From: Hysterangium stoloniferum
Lineage: Eukaryota; Basidiomycota; Agaricomycetes; Hysterangiales; Hysterangiaceae
Assembly: GCA_015178975.1 (NCBI GenBank)
Contig: WHVD01000008.1
Span: 1,426,001-1,490,000, forward strand
Reading direction: 5' to 3'
DNA: 64,000 nucleotides
The notes under the pieces were generated by a model. That model made no database searches and was not told the origin of the DNA. It saw only the letters and a program-made list of their open reading frames with translations. The position numbers and the translations under genes were made by a program. Below, piece by piece: positions 41,616 to 53,300 of this stretch; positions within the stretch are counted from its first letter, which is position 1; each line of letters opens with the position of its first letter.

Positions 41616-44600
41616 GTGTTACTACAGATAACAGACGGAGTAAACTCGCAACCCCTCCTTACATTCTGCACATTACCCACCTTGTGTTTCGGGATGTCTC
41701 TGCCTCCAGAGCTCGAGCAACACCTGCAAGGCATGGAACAGAACACTCAAGACAGCGTCAAGGCTCTTACCGATCTCATTACTCAACTCCAACTCACTGT
41801 TAACAACCTCGCAAATTCCACACTCCCCTCTTCATCAGCCACAACCTCTACTCATCCTTCAAATCCAGTCGCCGCATCCACCCCATCTCTCACAACACCA
41901 GTCAACAAAACACATCATCCAAAAGGTTCGAAGCCGAGTGATTTCAATAGCGACAGGGACCATGGTCGCAACTTCCTACACTCTTGCTACACTTACATGA
42001 TGCTATGCCCTGAAGATTTTCTGGACGATGACACACGCATCCTCTGGGTGTTGACTTTCATGAAAACTGGTCGAGCTGCGACTTGGGCAAGTGAGGCGAT
42101 CCTGCGACACCATGCTAAAGGCACGATGTTCGCAGACTGGGGCGACTTTCAGGCCCAATTTGAAGCAGAGTTCTACCCGCAATTCAAACAGGAGGCCGCC
42201 GCTAGTCAACTCAACTCCACGGCCTATTTTCAAGGTACTAGGCATATCAACCTCTACATCGACGACTTTCGAGAGATGGCTCGCAAAGCAGAGTACACCG
42301 GTGCGGCCGCAGTCATGGCATTCAGAGCTGGTCTAAACCGCGGTGTCAAATGACACGTCGCGACCATGACGGTCGGCCGCCCAGGCAATAGCAACCTCGA
42401 CGGCTGGTTCGAGACCGCGCGCATCGCAGCGCAAGCCCAGGCGGCCAGTGACACGTTCCAGCGTCGCAGCTTACCTCCAAGAACGCCGGTCGTTTCTTCA
42501 ACGACCGGACCACACTCGCACTCAATCCCCACACCCCCTCGCATCAACTACACACCGCCGCCAGGGCTGCCTCCCGGACCTCCCTTCCAAACTACGTTGA
42601 CGCAACGGGGGTCCGCAGGTTCTGTACCTATGGAAGTAGATCGGGCTCGTCGGACACAGCAACGCGTCCCGCTCAATACCTGCCGTAAATGTGGACAGGT
42701 GGGTCATTGGGCACGTGATTGTCCAGAGATAAGGGAGATTCTCCGTTTCCTCGCAGAAGACCCAGATGATCTGTCAGCTTTCACTCAAGATATATTGGCA
42801 TTAGAGGATGCTGGCCAGCTTGCCAATGTAGACAAGGAGCCGCCCCCATGGAGACAGTCGGTAGAACGGGATTTTCCCCCCCAGCAACGAGTGAGGGATG
42901 TGCCCTCGTTGCTTATTCAGGACCAACTTCACAGTGTAATGATAGATAAGATAGAGCCCCAATACACTCCTTCTACTTATACTGAAACTGTGAAACCAAT
43001 AGTCACATCTAATCTCCCAAAACCCTATATTTGTCTCCCAAAGTGGGAGTGAAGGCTGCCATCCACCTACATCATATGCTCAACCCCCTCAACCAACTCC
43101 TTGTCCCTGCCGATTCAGATTCAGGCAACAGACACTGCTGAGATCCATGCCCTGAGTGCTCTTTTAGATTGTGGTGCCACAGGACTGTTCATTGACAGGG
43201 ATTTTGTTAAAGAGAAGCGCCTCACCACTCATTCCCTCACTCGTCCAATTCCAGTCCTTAATGTCGATGGCACTCACAATGAAGCAGGTGCTATCACAGA
43301 AGTAGTTGACCTCATCCTGCATTACAGAGATCATTATGAGCGTGCTGTCTTTGCGATCACCAGTTTGGGTCGCCACAAGATGCTTCTTGGATTCACCTGG
43401 CTGCAACAGCATAACCCAGAGGTGGATTGGTCAACAGGCAAGGTCACCATGAGTCGATGTCCATCCCAATGCCGGACTTGCCAACAAGAGCTAAAGGAAG
43501 AGCATCAGACAGCTGCAAAGCTCCGGGCCTGTCGTACTGGACCTCTACCAATGCCCACCACTCCTCTAGAAGAGAGTTCAACAATGGAGGGAAAGGTAGA
43601 AGACGATGCTGAAGAAGCTATTGATCTTCGAGAGGATGGAGACCGCATTTGGGTAGCCTCACTCCCCCCAGAAGAAGAGTTTATTCGTGCAAGTACCACC
43701 ACCTCTCAGCATCTTGCAGAGGCATTCTGTCGTAATTCCCAACCAACAACTTTAGGTAAAGGATCAGTACAAGATCAAATTCCTGAGTACCTGCATGAAT
43801 ATGTAGACATCTTTTCCAAGGCCTCCTTTGACAGACTCCCTGACCAGAAATCCTGGGACCACGCCATTGAACTGGTACCAGATGCCAAACCTTCATCTTG
43901 CAAGGTGTACCCTTTGGCTCCCAATGAACAGGTGGAACTTGACACCTTCCTTCAAGAGAACTTATCCACAGGCTGTATCCGACCCTCAAAGTCGCCCATG
44001 GCTTCCCCAGTCTTCTTTATCAAGAAAAAGGATGGGTCCCTTCGTTTAGTACAGGACTATCGTGTTCTCAATGCTGTCACTATAAAGAACCGATATTCCC
44101 TTCCCTTGATCTCTGACCTTATCAATCAGCTCCGTGGAGCTCACTATTTCACCAAATTAGATGTACGCTGGGGCTATAACAATGTGAGGATCAAGAAAGG
44201 GGATGAATGGAAAGCAGCCTTTCGCACCAACTGTGGATTGTTTGAACCCCTTGTTATGTTTTTTGGACTCACCAACAGCCCATCCACCTTCCAGACAATG
44301 ATGAATGACATTTTCCATGACCTCATTATGGAGGGTGTGGTGGTCATCTATCTGGATGATATCTTGATATTCACCAAAACACTGCAAGAGCACTACCGTG
44401 TGTCACATTTAGTCATGCAACGGCTACGTCAGCATAAACTCTACCTTAGGCCAGAGAAGTGTGAATTTGAGAAGACCAAGATTGAGTATTTGGTACTCAT
44501 TATTTTGGAGGGCCAGGTGGAGATGGATCCGATCAAAGTGGCTGGTGTAGCAGAATGGCCAACCCCAGGTAGTCGCAAGGAAGTACAGTCCTTCCTGGGG

Positions 44601-46805
44601 TTTGCCAACTTCTACTGACACTTCATCAAGGATTTTTCCCACCATGCACGTCCCCTGTTTGATCTCACCAAAAAGGACCAGTCTTGGAAGTGGGGTGAGA
44701 AGGAAGTGGATGCCTTTCACACTCTCAAGCACCTGGTGACTTCAGCACCAGTTCTTGCCTTTGCGAAAGATGACCTTCCATACCGTATTGAGGCTGACAG
44801 TTCAGACTTTGCCATGGGTGCAGTACTGTCTCAGCAGTCACAGGAGGATGGCAAGTGGCATCCCATTGCATTCTACTCCAAAAGCCTCAATGAGGTGGAA
44901 TGCAATTATGACATTCATGACAAGGAGATGCTGGCTATCATTCAGGCACTGGAAGAGTGGTGTCACTTTGTAGAAGGTGCTGAGCATAAATTTGAGATCT
45001 GGACAGACCATAAGAACCTGGAATACTTTCGCACATCCAAGAAGTTGAACTGGAGGCAAGCCAGATGGTCACTTTATTTGGCACGGTTTGACTTTGAAAT
45101 GCATCATCGCCCAGGAGCCTCTATGGGAAAATCAGATGCTCTATCCCGACGTGCCGACCATGGTTCTGGTGCAGAAGACAACAAGGATAGGGTACTCCTC
45201 CGACCGGAGTTGTTTGCTATTCGAGCATTGGAAGGGGTAGAGGTTTACGGTGAAGAATGGGACATCTTGAAGGATGTCCAGAAAGGCTTAAAGGAATCCA
45301 CTCCAGAAGATGCAGTGGCAAATGCCATTCAGGAGATGCGGAAGACTAAAAGCAGGTCTATACAGTCCTCAGAGTGGTCAGAATCAGAGGGCCTACTCCT
45401 GTTTTGTGGTAAGGTATATGTTCCAGACCACTTAGATCTCCGTCGCCGCATCATGGCCCAACATCATGATACCAAGGTAACAGGCCACCCTGGCAGGTGG
45501 AAGACCTTAGAACTCATTTCCAGGAATTACTAGTGGCCCCAAATGTCCAGACATGTAGGACTCTATGCCAAGACTTGTGATGTGTGTTTGCGGACCAAGA
45601 TAATCCGGCATAAACCTATGGGCCAGTTGCATCCATTGCCAGTCCCCAGTCAACGTTGGGAAGTGATCAGTGTGGATTTTATTACAGAACTGCCAGAGGC
45701 TCATGGTTTTGATGCAATCATGAATGTGGTCGACTCACTCTCTAAACGGGCACACTTCATCCCTACCATGACCACAGTATCAGCAGCAGGTACAGCACGT
45801 CTTTTCCTACAGCATGTTTGGAAACTACATGGCTTACCAGTGAAGGTGGTTTCTGATCGGGGATCACAGTTTGTGGCAGAATTTACCAAGGAACTCTACC
45901 GCTTACTTGGCATCAAGATAGCCTCCTCTACAGCCTATCACCCTCAGACAGATGGACAGACAGAACGTCTCAACATGGAACTAGAGCAATACATACGGGT
46001 GTTCACAAATGAGCGACAGGACGACTGGGATGAATTACTCCCCTTAGCAGAGTTCCAATACAATAGCCACATACATTCTTCCACACAACACACACCATTT
46101 ATGGTTGACACCGGTCGTCATCCACGCATGGGTTTTGAACCACATCAGGTGTCATCCAGATTGGAATCAGTAAATGAACTTAAGGAGCGTATGACAGATG
46201 CCCTACAGGAAGCTAGGGCTGCCTTACAGAAATCAAAGGATGACATGGCGAGATACTATAACCGACAATGAGAACCCACTCCAACCTATCATCCAGGAGA
46301 TAAGGTGTTTTTGGATGCAAGTAATCTAGCTACTACCTGACCATCAGCCAAACTGGCACATCAACGTTTGGGTCCCTTCACAGTGGAAAGGGCAGTGGGC
46401 ACACATGCATATTGACTACGGTTACCTCAAAAGCTCAAACGTTTACATCCAGTTTTCCCAGTTGTTAAACTCATGCTAGCTCCAGTGGATCCATTTCCAG
46501 GCCACCCTAAGCCCTACCAACCTCCCCCAGATCTTGTAGGTAACCAAGAGGAATATGAGGTAGAGGAGGTCCTGGATAGCAGAATGCATTACAGGAAGTT
46601 CCAGTATCTTATCAAGTGGAGAGGTTATGGCTATGAGGAAAATGAATGGGTGGATGCCAAGGATGTCCATGCACCAGAACTGGTGACAGAGTTTGATCGA
46701 CTACACTCAGGAGCACCCAGACCCATTCAGGAGGAAGACTTTGCCATTTTTAGGGACCCCAAGTTGAGGTTGGTTAACTCTAGTGTGTCGGGACACCACA
46801 CCTAG
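41616..46805 (+). pseudogene. Element F gag-pol polyprotein with chromodomain, seven in-frame stops
   Basis: One frame of about 1,730 codons carries, in order: gag capsid-like region (41616 on), a CCHC zinc knuckle CRKCGQVGHWARDC (near 42680), aspartic protease LLDCGATGLFID (near 43165), reverse transcriptase with YLDDILIF (near 44350), RNase H with IEADSS and TDHKNLEYF (near 44790-45010), integrase with HH-CC, VDFITELP, SDRGSQF and DGQTERLN (45480-45970), and a chromodomain EYEVEEVLDSRMHYRKFQYLIKW, given here as EYEVEEVLDS and FQYLIKWRGYG (46550-46680). Stops are TGA at 42351, 43050, 44616, 46269, 46338 and 46413, and TAG at 45531. Several of the TGA codons stand where the family has Arg. 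There is no frameshift. Confidence 0.92.
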
Positions 46806-46817
46806 ATGGGGGGGTGA

Positions 46818-47136
46818 TGTAAAGGGACAAGTCATTCACACCCTACATCCCCCAGATTATACTCTACTGTTTATTCCCTTTTATTATCTCACCATTGTAG
46901 AGTAGAACACTTCATCCTTTGTAGGGTATATTGTGTGGATGTGTGTGGGTGCTTAATGCGTGGGAAAATGCATTGTGCACTGTATAGTTGACGTGTCACA
47001 CCTGATAGAGTTTCCTTAGACTTTTCTCTTTGGATTCCTCTATCAGGTGAGTAGATAGTTATTTTGTATTTAGATACTTATATATACTTTGGATTCCTCT
47101 ATCAGTGTGATTTCCACTACTAGGGTTGCCCTTACA
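46818..47136 (+). repeat. 3' LTR of element F
   Basis: Paired with 41262-41580; three differences seen (two in the TTAA..TGGG block, one in GTTAT.TTG). Confidence 0.94.
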
Positions 47137-47141
47137 CAAAC

Positions 47142-48420
47142 CCTCCGACTTCGAGTTCTTCAAACATGACACGATCATATTACTGCAGGCCATTTCGGTC
47201 AAACAAAAACGTATCAAACAATATATCGAGATTTCTTTTGGCCACAACTCCGACAAGATATTCAAAGTTTTATTCGATCATGCGTAACGTGTACAAAATC
47301 AAAAACTCCACGACATCGACCCGTTGGATTACTTAAGCAACTTCCGATCCCTCTTCGACCATGGCATTCGATCTCGGTGGACTTTATCGAACAATTACCG
47401 ACATCGAATGGTTACGACTCAATACTCGTAATCATCGATCGACTTTCGAAACAAGCAATATTCATTCCAACTTATACTATGATCAACGCTCCCGAACTCG
47501 CTCGACTTTTCGTATTACATGTCTTTTCAAAACATGGAGTCCCTAGTCATGTAACTTCCGATCGAGGATCCGAATTCGTGTCGCATTTCTTTCGATCTCT
47601 CGGAACAGCACTCGACATGAAATTACATTTCACTTCCGGTTATCATCCTGAAGGCAATGGACAAACCGAACGAGTCAATCAAACCCTCGAACAATATTTA
47701 CGAATATATTCCAATTATCAACAAGACAATTGGGCTGAATTACTTCCTTTAGCTGAATTCGCTTACAACAATGCACCTTCCGAAACAACTGGTGAAACAC
47801 CATTTTTTGCTAATAAAGGTTATCATCCATTGTTAGAAATTCACCCTGAAAAAGATCTAGCTTCCGCTCTAGCTCACGATTATACGACAGATCTCGAAGC
47901 TCTACATAAACATCTCAAATCAAATATCCAGAAAGAAAGCGCAAAAACGTTATCAAAAATATTTCGACATACATCGAAAAGAGTCTTTCGACTTTCCGAT
48001 CCATTCTCAAGTCTTTGTACGATCCGACTTTATTCGAACGACTCGACCATCGAAAAAATTATTGGAAAAATTATTAGGCCCATTCGAAATCATTGCTCGA
48101 CCAGGATCTCATTCATATACATTAAAACTCCCCAATCATCTCAAAGGAATTCATCCCGTCTTTCACATTTCGATGTTAGAACCATTTTATCCCAATACTT
48201 TCCCAAATTGAAAACAACCTCCTCCTCCGATTTATGTTGAAGAAGAACCTGAATATGAAATTCGAGAAATTTTGGATTCAAAATTCAATAAAAGATATAA
48301 GGATTCATTACGACATTTAGTTGCTTGGTTAGGTTATGAAGGAACAGACAAAGAAACCAAGATCTCGAACATGCTTTCGACTTTATCGAAGAATTTCATC
48401 AAAAATATCCAAATCTTCCA
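47142..48420 (+). pseudogene. Element E integrase and chromodomain-like end, frameshifted
   Basis: After element F the integrase continues: HITAGHFGQTKTY and CVTCTKSKTPRHRP (zinc-binding part), then ILVIIDRLSKQAIFIP, SDRGSEFVSHF and GNGQTERVNQ, which hold the D,D,E catalytic residues. A frameshift near 47930 breaks the frame. Another frame continues with GPFEIIARPGSHSYTL, HLKGIHPVFHISMLEPF and YEIREILDSKFNKRYKD, a chromodomain-like C-terminus. The catalytic core is intact in sequence, but the protein is split by element F and the frameshift. Confidence 0.85.
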
Positions 48421-48534
48421 TGACATTAAAAATCTCATTCAACTATCTTTTGACACTTATTTCGACATCTATTCGACAAAATCGAAAAACACATCAAAAC
48501 ACAAAAAATATCAATTAATCAAAATTTTAAGTAT

Positions 48535-49370
48535 CTACAAATCTTCAATTCCTTCCTCTCTCAATTCCTCCATCTTATCAAACCACGCCCTCCTAAATCT
48601 ACCACTATTCACACTAATCTCAGTCTCTTCACTAAAATTGCCACTTTCGACCAACTTCTTCGACAAAACCGAAAAATCTTTTCTGAACGCTTTCACCTCA
48701 CCGATTAAGTCTTCCATGGTATCTTCTAATTTCGACATCCTTTCGCCAATCAATTTTATTTCTTTCTCCAAGTCCTTATCCGACCGATGTTCCGATCTTC
48801 TCGACCGTCTAGAAAAATTCGACATTCTCGACATGACCTTGTGACGATTATTTTTCCTTTGCCCAAGCTTTCGAATTCTTGGACTACCATCTTCGTTTTC
48901 ATCTTCTGATTCTTCGATGACGTTTCGACTCTTTTTTCGATTACAACGTGGTTTTCCGGCTGGCCTATTCACGGTCCAATAACAGGCCCGATGCAATTGA
49001 TTGCACTGATCGCAATTCGACGATGCATTACTTTTCTTGCACACGAAATTCATGTTGAAACACATTGTGCAACTGGGAAAAACGAATTAGCAAAATTCGA
49101 CAAAAGTTCAACAAAACCGAAAAATTACGCATTGTCCGATTTTGCCTCAAATTCCCATTGCATCCCAATTCCTTTACGAGTCACCTTATTGTACAGTTCT
49201 TCACAATCTTCAATCCGTTTTTTGGGAATTTCTTCTAAAAAATAACTAATTAACTAATTCTAAAGAAATCCCAGAAACGACTTACCAACTGCATCAACAA
49301 TCTCATTCCTATCCTCAAAACCCAAAAACTCAGATCCTGATTCGAGTTGATCGACTTCTATATCAGACAT
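48535..49370 (-). CDS. Antisense Zn2Cys6 binuclear-cluster protein with coiled coil, carried by element E
   Basis: Three exons on the strand opposite to gag-pol (49286-49370, 49129-49234, 48535-49072) join in frame to 242 residues with GT-AG introns. Residues 65-94 have the spacing C-x2-C-x6-C-x8-C-x2-C-x6-C (CTMC...C...CDQC...C), exactly the fungal Gal4-type zinc-cluster pattern. A basic stretch follows (RKKSRN, then RRSRRSEHR), and then a long heptad-like segment (about 162-206, EKEIKLIGERMSKLEDTMED) that should form a coiled coil. Zinc cluster, basic linker and coiled coil is the order found in fungal DNA-binding factors. The start lies 80 bases from the 3' LTR, so antisense LTR transcription could express it. 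The acidic N-terminus has no known domain. The role is inferred only; the first cluster half lacks the usual run of basic residues, so DNA binding is not certain. Confidence 0.75.
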
Positions 49371-49450
49371 TGATTGAAGAACACGAAAATAGACGATGAA
49401 AAAACTTTTCAAACTCCGACCTCGTGGGCTCGGTCACAAAGGAAGGATAC

Positions 49451-49880
49451 TGTCACAACCGTCACATGTCATGTATTGTCACAAACATTCAAAGGTAACT
49501 TTCGACAACTCTTTGACCTATCGAATTCAACTCGACAAAACCGAACATTAATCGACACCATCAAATCTCTTTCGACATGTCTCATTTCGATGTCATATAT
49601 GATTTCATAATTAGTTCATAACATAGTCATAACGATACAACGAAAAGCATAAAAGGGCTACGAAAGGAGTGAGGGAAGTCAGTCGAAATATCTGTATATT
49701 AGTGATATTAGTAATCTACTTTGTCATAACTTCTTTGACAAATACTTCCGTGAGTTCTCACGACTGGTAATAGCCTCTTACTTCATCGACAGGGCGAATA
49801 TATACTTCGTCGAACGAGGCTTTCGAGTTCAATTAGTAGAATATTATTCGACTTTATCGAAGAATAATCGATTTGTGACA
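49451..49880 (+). repeat. 3' LTR of element E
   Basis: Paired with 39997-40426. Confidence 0.94.
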
Positions 49881-49885
49881 AAGAT

Positions 49886-50239
49886 CCTGATAAGTTAGTA
49901 TCACAGTAGACCCTGTAGGTTAGTGCAAATAAAGCATATATTAGCCAAATAAGTGTTTTATTCTATATCTAACCTTTTGACCTGTTTATAAATATTTTTA
50001 CTGTTTGATAAATAGTATAAAATATATATAAACTAGCTAGAATCGAAGTTGAATCTAGATTCTGAATCAGTGAATTGTTATTCATATTTTAAGTATATAT
50101 TTTCACAGAAAAAGAACAAGCTTGCACAAGCAGCTCTCAAAACCTTCTTTGCAAAGTAGGGTGCATATATTCAAGTAAACTCTTGACTTCAGGGGTTCTA
50201 AGTCTATTTAGGCTGCCACTGATTAATATCAAATACTTA
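49886..50239. other. Continuation of element D or spacer, no gene recognised
   Basis: After the AAGAT duplication the sequence resumes the host copy interrupted at 39996. The text AGTTAGTATCACAGTAGACC shortly after could be a degenerate primer-binding site if element D is copia-like. CpG content drops here. Confidence 0.3.
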
Positions 50240-50397
50240 AATTATTTTACCTTGCAGTGAATTGAGTATTTGCACATTTTGATAGAGCACTGGACTCCTT
50301 TTTCAGAAGATAGTATTAAAATAAGGCTAATACATCATAGGTATCATATATGTATAAACATTATTATCCTGAATAAATAACTGCCCCTCATGGTTTG

Positions 50398-53300
50398 TTA
50401 TGTGCTTATATTGGAATGTGTGGGCCTTGAATGGTAAAACATAGCAGCACTTGTTTGTTGCTCCCACATCATTGGTGATTTCCCCCTTGTTGATTGCATT
50501 TGTCTCTCTTTGTTCAAACAAGCATCAGCCAGCCTCAAGAATGACCCTCCTTGTTCAAGCACTTGCAGCATGCGATGGTCCGAGAACTGGACTTGATATT
50601 GAAGCCCCTTGAGGAATTCACCAATCTTTGTGATATTCTCATTCATTGCTTCTTCATATGTCAACCTTTCTTGCAATGCTGCCTGCAATTCCACCTCATC
50701 TTCATTATCATCTTCATCCAACTCTGGATCACTCTCACTGCCATCATCTTCAGGACCTTCTATCTGGGCAATGGCACTACCTGTGTCTTCACCTACTAAT
50801 GAAGTGTCTTCATTGTGTGGTTTCAGTGAGTGATGTTTCCACACTGGAGCCATCTGCTGATGCTTGACTTTGAGGGCTGGGCAGGTACAGACCCATTTTT
50901 TTACATCTGGCCTGTATACGTCATTCAAGAGCAGTGTAATAGGTGCTTTCAAGAGTTTCTTCCAGGTGCTCTTGAAGTATTTTTGCCATGATGGCAACTG
51001 TTGATGCCATCCAGTGTCTGTGAGTAGTCTATCCAATTTTTTATAATATGAAGGTGCAAGTTTGACAACAAGGATCCCGACAAGGAGATCACATTGGGGC
51101 ATGTGGAAATGGTGCAGAAAGTCTCATTTTATTCATTGCCAACTGGATCATAGGTAAGTTTTATTTGTTACTTGTCCAGAAGCATAATACTTACTGGCAT
51201 TCTAGAATCATTGTTGTCTTCAAGACGTGTATCTCAGGATGTGCTGAATGTGCCCATAGCTCCCAACGACCTTGCTTATATCAGTTCCCCAGGAGGTATG
51301 CCCATACCTCTCATATGTAAGTCATTCTCAAGACAAAACTTATACATTTGCTGAACTGCCCACTTCTCAATTCCTCCAGGGTGTGCACAATAGTGATTTT
51401 CCATCATCTTGATGTTGGGTGGTTGGTAGATTGCCATACAGAAGGTACAATGGCTTTTTGTCACTTGTTCTCCTTCACCATTGTCTGCTAGATCAACAGG
51501 GCACTTCAGATCAGAACAACCTGATGATTGCTGCTTGGCATGTAGTGGTGGTGTTAAGTTCCCAAACAAAGCTCCACGGATGGTCCTGCAGAGGTTTCCG
51601 GTAATTATTCCGAACACACACTTGCTTCCAGGAATTGTCCCACAGAGTCCCCGGGTAATAGGTCCTGGGAAAGTTCTGGGGATATTAGTACAAGGAATGG
51701 TGATATCAGAATAATTACCAGAAAGATAAGGTACGACTGAGATGGACTTGGCTTCAGCTTATAGGCTGCGCCCTTGTACACTCATTTGGGTGTCCATATT
51801 TCGAGCTGACAGAATGCATACAGGAAGATATAGATTCCGGAGTTCCCGTGGGAGTTCCAGGAATCGAGCATGCAGACAGACAAGAGGACTAGAGACTGTT
51901 CAAGGGTCAAACTTGTTTGGGGGAAAACTTGTTTGAGATTGAAACTAGATTCTAAGTACATGAATATAGCAGACTTATATAGACTGTGAAATGTAATAAT
52001 ACCAAATCCGGTATTAATGAGGGGCAGAACTATTAAACATAAAATGAAACAAGTAAATACTAAACTGGGAATTAGGGATGGAATGGAACGGGAGTGGAGA
52101 ACGAACCATGACAGGTCATTAGACCATAACTGGAGTGGGGCTCAGTTAGAGGGGTTCCGGAAGTCCGGTCGGAGTCTGGTGACTTGGTGCACATGATAGT
52201 GTCGGGTATAGACAGGCTTGATGTGCAGGAGGTCCGGCGGAGTCCAGTGGGTTTTCCAATGACTGGTGTGTGAGATGCAGAGACAGATCATAACAGGAGT
52301 GGGGTTCTATGCTCTGTTAGAGGGGTTCCGGGAGTCCGGTCACAGTCCGGTGACTGGTACATAAGACACAGAGTGTCGGGTATATGTAGGGTGGAGTCCA
52401 GAGTCTGGTGGAGTCCGAGGACTGGTGTATGAGACACAGAGGGTTAGGTGCAGACAGGTGGGGTGCGTACAGAGAGTCAGGCATAAACAAGTTGACGTGC
52501 AGGCTCCGGCAGGAACTCTGGTTGTAACTATACAATATAGAGGGTCGGGAGCATGTAGGATGGGGTCCATGGGCCCGGAGGCCGGCGGGTTTTCTGGTTC
52601 CTGACAGGTGGGATCTTGATTGTAATCTGTTCACAATCATTTTCAGATTCCTGAGTGGTCATTGGGCATTTTTCTTTATTAGATAATGCCTCAGGTATGC
52701 ATGTCAGTGTGGATGGTCTGTTGGCTTGTGAGGGAAGAGTGATGGACAAGGTGTTGAATCCTCATGGATGAGCCTCAAGCACATTTTTACCTCCTTCCAT
52801 CACAGGATTACCTTGGACATCATCAGGCAAACCTCCTTCATATTCTTGGGTATCAGCTTTACTTGGTGGAATGAACTGGATATCAATAATGGGGAACTCA
52901 GCATGGGCCTGCTGTGCATTGTAAGGAGTGGTCAATAATTTGCTTTGGCTCAGCCTAGTTCAGACTGCATGTCAGAGATGCCACCAGCATAGATTAATCT
53001 TCATCTTCCTGACCTCCTTGGCCATCCCAATCTCTACCATATCCTTGTCAATGTGTGTGAAGACCAGATTAATGGCATATTTATCTTTCAGGCATACAGC
53101 CCATGCAGTAAGTGCTTTCTTTCGTTTCCCTTGCTCAATTGATGTTGCTGTTGACAGGAGAGCATATGATATAGGAAATCCAGCATTATCATATTCAGCC
53201 ATTATGCTGTACAGCTCAAGGTGTTTTGAGTTTGTATTATCTATTGGTCCTGCTCTTAGCACTTTATGTCCCAATGCTCAGAGGTCACTTACATGTTGCA

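Larger units (their letters stand above)
41262..47136 (+). mobile_element. Ty3/gypsy chromovirus, complete and young but with stops (element F)
   Basis: LTRs of 319 bases (41262-41580 and 46818-47136), TGTAAAGGG...CCCTTACA, differ at three positions by eye. The exact duplication CAAAC flanks the element (41257-41261 and 47137-47141). A polypurine tract (GATGGGGGGGTGA) directly precedes the 3' LTR. The whole interior is one gag-pol reading frame with no frameshift but seven stop codons. It is inserted in the integrase region of element E. Confidence 0.95.
39997..49880 (+). mobile_element. Ty3/gypsy chromovirus, full-length but broken (element E)
   Basis: Two 430-base LTRs (39997-40426 and 49451-49880), TGTCACAACC...GTGACA, are flanked by the exact duplication AAGAT (39992-39996 and 49881-49885). 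Inside are a gag start, RNase H, integrase and chromodomain remnants. Protease and reverse transcriptase are missing through an internal deletion near 40785. A second complete gypsy element (41262-47136) is inserted in it. Near the 3' LTR an antisense spliced gene (48535-49370) is intact. Of 14 LTR-LTR mismatches counted by eye, 13 are CpG-type transitions. Confidence 0.93.

Noticed and set aside
42003..42547. Antisense frames opposite element F gag
   Set aside because: Mirror frames of the gag region with no splice sites or domain, unlike the antisense gene of element E.
41616..46805. UGA recoding (read-through of TGA as an amino acid) in element F
   Set aside because: Host genes here, such as the phosphoesterase, end in TGA, and the six TGA codons fit CpG decay of CGA; a TAG stop is also present.
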